Below the pieces are notes generated by a model. That model made no database searches, was not told the origin of the DNA, and worked only from the letters and a program-made list of their open reading frames with translations. Shown one piece after another: positions 61,536 to 64,000 of a DNA stretch of 64,000 bases (the stretch's first letter is position 1; every line of letters begins with the position of its first letter). Position numbers and translations under genes: made by a program. The stretch is from Lujinxingia vulgaris. Lineage in GTDB: Bacteria > Myxococcota_A > Bradymonadia > Bradymonadales > Bradymonadaceae. The DNA lies in assembly GCF_007997015.1 (NCBI RefSeq), contig NZ_VOSM01000004.1, positions 124,001 through 188,000 on the forward strand, in the 5' to 3' direction.

Positions 61536-62795
61536 ATGAAAGACGCGCACTTCAGAGAGGGTTGGCGGGGCATAGGGGCGATCGCATTGCTGCTGCTCGG
61601 CTGCCTGCTGGTCGGCTCTGCAGCGGCATCGCCGCCGACGCGTGATGATGAGGCGCATCGTAGCAAAACCCGCGAGCAAGCGCACTCGGTGGGGCTGGAA
61701 GTCGGCCGTCAGGCGCTGGAGATCGCCACGTGGTCGGGGCTCAGCCTGCGGGCGCGCGCGCTGGTCGAGCGCAGCCGTGACGAGGGCTGGGAGCCGGAGG
61801 ATCTTCTCGACGCGCTGGAACTTCGCGCGCCCGAGCGCTGCCTGGAGTTGCACCAGCCCACCCACCTGGCCGAGCGCAAGGCGCGCTGGCGCGAGGCGGT
61901 GCGACTGCTCTCGATCACACACCCCGCTGCGCTTGAAGCGTGGATCCTTGGCGAGCGACGCCCCCCGCGGGCCGCGCTGGCCGAGGCCAACACGCAACTT
62001 CGCTGCATGGTTGAGGCGATGGTGCTCGCGAGCGCCGAGCCCGACCACGGTTTTCGCCTTGTTTTAAGCCTGCGCAGCACCTTCGGGGGGCGTTTTGGCA
62101 CACAGGCCGAGCTCGCTGAACACCTGCAGCGCTACCCGCGCTTTATGTCGCAGGTGTTGGGCGCGCTGCTGCGCTCAGACTATCGCGATATGGGCTCCCA
62201 GAGCTTTATCTGGTACCGGAAGATGCGCTTTACGGGGCGCTCGTTTAACAAGATCTCCGAGCGCGCCGCGGAGCGCTGCGGCCTGACCCCGGGTCATACC
62301 TGGAAGCCCGAGAATGAGCGTCATAAGCGCTGCTGGTTCGGGGAGCTCAGCCCCGGGGAGCGCGAGCAGGAGATCCTGCTGGCCAGCGCCGCCCCCGCCC
62401 TCTCGCGGCATCACTGGGGCACGGAGTTCGACATCCTGGGGCTCAACCCGCGACTTTTTGAAGAGGGCGCACAGCTCTTTGATGCCTGGCTCTGGCTCGA
62501 TGGTCAGGCGCTTGATTACGGCTTCTTTCAGCCCTTTGGCCCCACCGCCTCCGCGCACACCTTTGCGCATATGGAGGAGCGCTGGCACTGGTCGTATTAC
62601 CCGATTGCGCAGGCCATCTGGGAGCATCTTCTGGAGCGCGAGCACCTCTTTGAGCCGGTGCTCCACGACCTCTGGAGTCGGCTGGAGCGCCGCTGGGGCG
62701 CGCGCAACTCGCCATACTTCACGCATATGCGAGAGCACTGGCGCGACTACCTCTTTCACATCACAGTCCCCTCCCCACCCGAGGCGTTGCCTTAA
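61536..62795 (+). CDS. Exported M15 (VanY/VanX-like) metallopeptidase
   Basis: A 419-residue protein with a signal-like N-terminus (AIALLLLGCLLVGSAAAS). The C-terminal region has the M15 zinc signature SxHxxGxxxD (S290, H292, G295, D299 in SRHHWGTEFD) and the later ExxWH-type motif EERWHW (E348, H351). The ligands are H292, D299 and H351. M15 enzymes are D,D-carboxypeptidases or dipeptidases of peptidoglycan. The N-terminal 200 residues are helical and unassigned. It is divergent from an aspartic protease gene. Strong by motif, but the exact peptide specificity is open. Confidence 0.8.
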   Translation: MKDAHFREGWRGIGAIALLLLGCLLVGSAAASPPTRDDEAHRSKTREQAHSVGLEVGRQALEIATWSGLSLRARALVERSRDEGWEPEDLLDALELRAPERCLELHQPTHLAERKARWREAVRLLSITHPAALEAWILGERRPPRAALAEANTQLRCMVEAMVLASAEPDHGFRLVLSLRSTFGGRFGTQAELAEHLQRYPRFMSQVLGALLRSDYRDMGSQSFIWYRKMRFTGRSFNKISERAAERCGLTPGHTWKPENERHKRCWFGELSPGEREQEILLASAAPALSRHHWGTEFDILGLNPRLFEEGAQLFDAWLWLDGQALDYGFFQPFGPTASAHTFAHMEERWHWSYYPIAQAIWEHLLEREHLFEPVLHDLWSRLERRWGARNSPYFTHMREHWRDYLFHITVPSPPEALP

Positions 62796-62860
62796 GATGC
62801 GGGGCGTTTAGATCTGCTGACATCTTTGCTGATGCCGTCCCCGCTGCCCCCGAGGTTGAT

Positions 62861-63676
62861 GTGTCCCTTCGCACCCCCGCCCTGCTCTCCGCCCTGCTCT
62901 TGAGCGCGTGCAGCGCCCCGGGCGCCGAGCTCATCGACAGCCCCCTGGTCGACGAGCTTCGCACAGGCCAGCGCTCCGGCACGCAGAGCTTTGATCACAG
63001 CGCGCTCGACACGCTCTTAAGCACGCATGTCAACGCGGAGGCCGGCCACGTCGACTACCAGGGGCTCAGCGACGACCGCGCTGAGCTCGACGCCTACCTG
63101 AGCGCGCTGGCCGAGATCGACGCCACCGCGTTTGATGAAGATGAGCAGCTGGCGATGCTCATCAACGCTTATAACGCCTGCACGTTGCGCCTGATCGTCG
63201 ACAACCTGCCCGTCGACTCCATCCGCGACATCGACGATCCCTGGGGCAAGCCCCGCTGCGAGGTGGCCGGGTACACGCTGAGCCTCGATGAGATTGAGCA
63301 CGGGCTGATTCGACCGCTCTATCAAGATCCGCGCATTCATTTCGCGGTGAACTGCGCCGCACGCAGCTGCCCGCATCTGGCCGAGAGCGCCTACACCGGC
63401 GCGCAGATCAACGCCCAGCTCGACGCCCGCACCCGCGCCAGCCTGAGCGACCCGAAGTTCGCGCGCATCGAAGGCGACACGCTCTACCTCACAAAGATCA
63501 TGGACTGGTACGGCGGCGACTTCATCGACCCGGCCTTTGAGGGAAGCACCACCGAGCTCGTCGATTACGTGGAGCTTTACACGACGGAGGCCATCCGCGC
63601 GCGTCTTCAGGATGACGACGCCTCACCGGTCAACATCGTGTTTATGGACTACGACTGGTCGCTCAACTCACCGTGA
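62861..63676 (+). CDS. DUF547 domain lipoprotein
   Basis: A 271-residue predicted lipoprotein with signal MSLRTPALLSALLLSAC. The mature part matches DUF547: NAYNACTLRLIVDNLP, SLDEIEHGLIRP, HFAVNCAARSCPHL and a C-terminal KIMDWYGGDF. Conserved His and Cys residues suggest a hydrolytic active site, and papain-like or transglutaminase-type folds have been proposed for the family; no substrate is known. It begins with GTG at 62861 after CGAGGTTGAT. It is 65 bases after the M15 peptidase and may be co-transcribed. Confidence 0.88.
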   Translation: MSLRTPALLSALLLSACSAPGAELIDSPLVDELRTGQRSGTQSFDHSALDTLLSTHVNAEAGHVDYQGLSDDRAELDAYLSALAEIDATAFDEDEQLAMLINAYNACTLRLIVDNLPVDSIRDIDDPWGKPRCEVAGYTLSLDEIEHGLIRPLYQDPRIHFAVNCAARSCPHLAESAYTGAQINAQLDARTRASLSDPKFARIEGDTLYLTKIMDWYGGDFIDPAFEGSTTELVDYVELYTTEAIRARLQDDDASPVNIVFMDYDWSLNSP

Positions 63677-63694
63677 GACGCGCACCGAAGTCAC

Positions 63695-63738
63695 CACAAA
63701 AAAACCACCGCCCCATAAAAGGGCGGCGGTTCTTTGTG
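63695..63738. terminator. Bidirectional intrinsic terminator
   Basis: CACAAA and AACCACCGCCC pair with GGGCGGCGGTT and TTTGTG (63695-63738), with one mismatch. A- and T-rich flanks suit termination of the DUF547 gene and the convergent gene at 63776. Confidence 0.8.
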
Positions 63739-63775
63739 TGCTTAGATGGCCCTCAACCCGAGGGCCGTCAGGCGA

Positions 63776-64000
63776 TCAGTAGCTGCCGTTGAAGCCCAGC
63801 GCGATCGAGCTCTGGTTGGTGGCCGCCCCGTTGAAGTTCCAGAAGGGGAAGACGAACGAGCGTTGATCGGGGGTGCGCGGACCACCGAAGGTGCGCGCGC
63901 TCAGGCTGGCGCCGAGCCAGTCGGTGATCGGGTAGCTCAGCGAGACCGAGCCCGCCGCGCCCTGCCCGGCGCAGCGCAGGCCGCGACACTCGTACTGCGA
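63776..64000 (-). CDS. C-terminal part of a probable outer membrane beta-barrel protein
   Basis: The last 74 residues are visible; the 5' part lies beyond the window. Alternating hydrophobic and polar residues (GSVSLSYPITDWLGASLSAR; FVFPFWNFNGA; SSIALGFNGSY) and an aromatic C-terminal residue are typical of beta-barrel strands. It has a CxxxxxC stretch near the visible start (CRGLRC). No family is assigned. Confidence 0.6.
   Translation of the reverse strand, partial: SQYECRGLRCAGQGAAGSVSLSYPITDWLGASLSARTFGGPRTPDQRSFVFPFWNFNGAATNQSSIALGFNGSY

Overview
This is a high-GC, densely packed bacterial chromosome segment. The gene content fits a delta-proteobacterial or myxobacteria-like predator-type lineage (Bradymonadales or Myxococcota relatives): Ser/Thr kinases fused to formylglycine-enzyme-like domains, Asp/Ala-rich and Cys-rich lipoproteins, a TadE/TadG-type pilus cassette, a phenylalanine hydroxylase, a GHMP kinase of the mevalonate type, and FadL-like outer membrane proteins. 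The lineage is inferred from gene content only. No rRNA, tRNA or CRISPR array was recognised.

Layout. 1-1.7 kb: the end of an IS21-family insertion sequence (istB partial, istA). 1.8-1.9 kb: a 19-bp tandem repeat. 2.1-7.1 kb: xdhA-xdhB-xdhC, a molybdenum hydroxylase with its maturation factor. 7.1-12.1 kb: a lipoprotein, a FadL-like porin, a CarH-type B12 photoreceptor/MerR repressor, and a glutathionyl-hydroquinone reductase behind a structured leader. 12.1-17 kb: a four-gene overlapping TadE/TadG-like operon without a motor ATPase. 17.4-21.8 kb: yifB/comM convergent with a kinase-PEGA-SUMF1 protein. 22-30 kb: a cupredoxin-fold lipoprotein without copper ligands, a DUF2270-like membrane protein, phhA, an exported TldD-type protease, two small proteins, a response regulator with a degenerate HD-GYP domain, a membrane protein and a nucleotidyltransferase. 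30-38 kb: thiolase, membrane protein, pdxH, clpS-clpA, GHMP kinase. 38-43 kb: sdhCAB and an HTTM-like membrane protein. 43-53 kb: fused aspartokinase/diaminopimelate decarboxylase, a zinc-ribbon pseudokinase-SUMF1 protein, leucine dehydrogenase and a 1118-residue five-module lipoprotein. 53-59 kb: PIN-PhoH ATPase, GAF-GGDEF cyclase, an FtsB/DivIC-like protein carrying an ExbD-like periplasmic domain, and exbD/exbB with a two-TM protein. 59.7-64 kb: a cold-shock-domain protein, an exported aspartic protease, an M15 peptidase, a DUF547 lipoprotein, and the C-terminus of a probable outer membrane protein.

Most notable: (i) the FtsB/DivIC-ExbD chimera downstream of exbB-exbD; (ii) a dispersed family of 13-bp palindromes (TGACCCACGGTCA type) in arrays of about 23-bp period at three intergenic loci; (iii) the CarH-type light sensor with 11-bp direct repeats before its own gene; (iv) several catalytically degenerate members of known families (pseudokinase, HD-GYP, cupredoxin).
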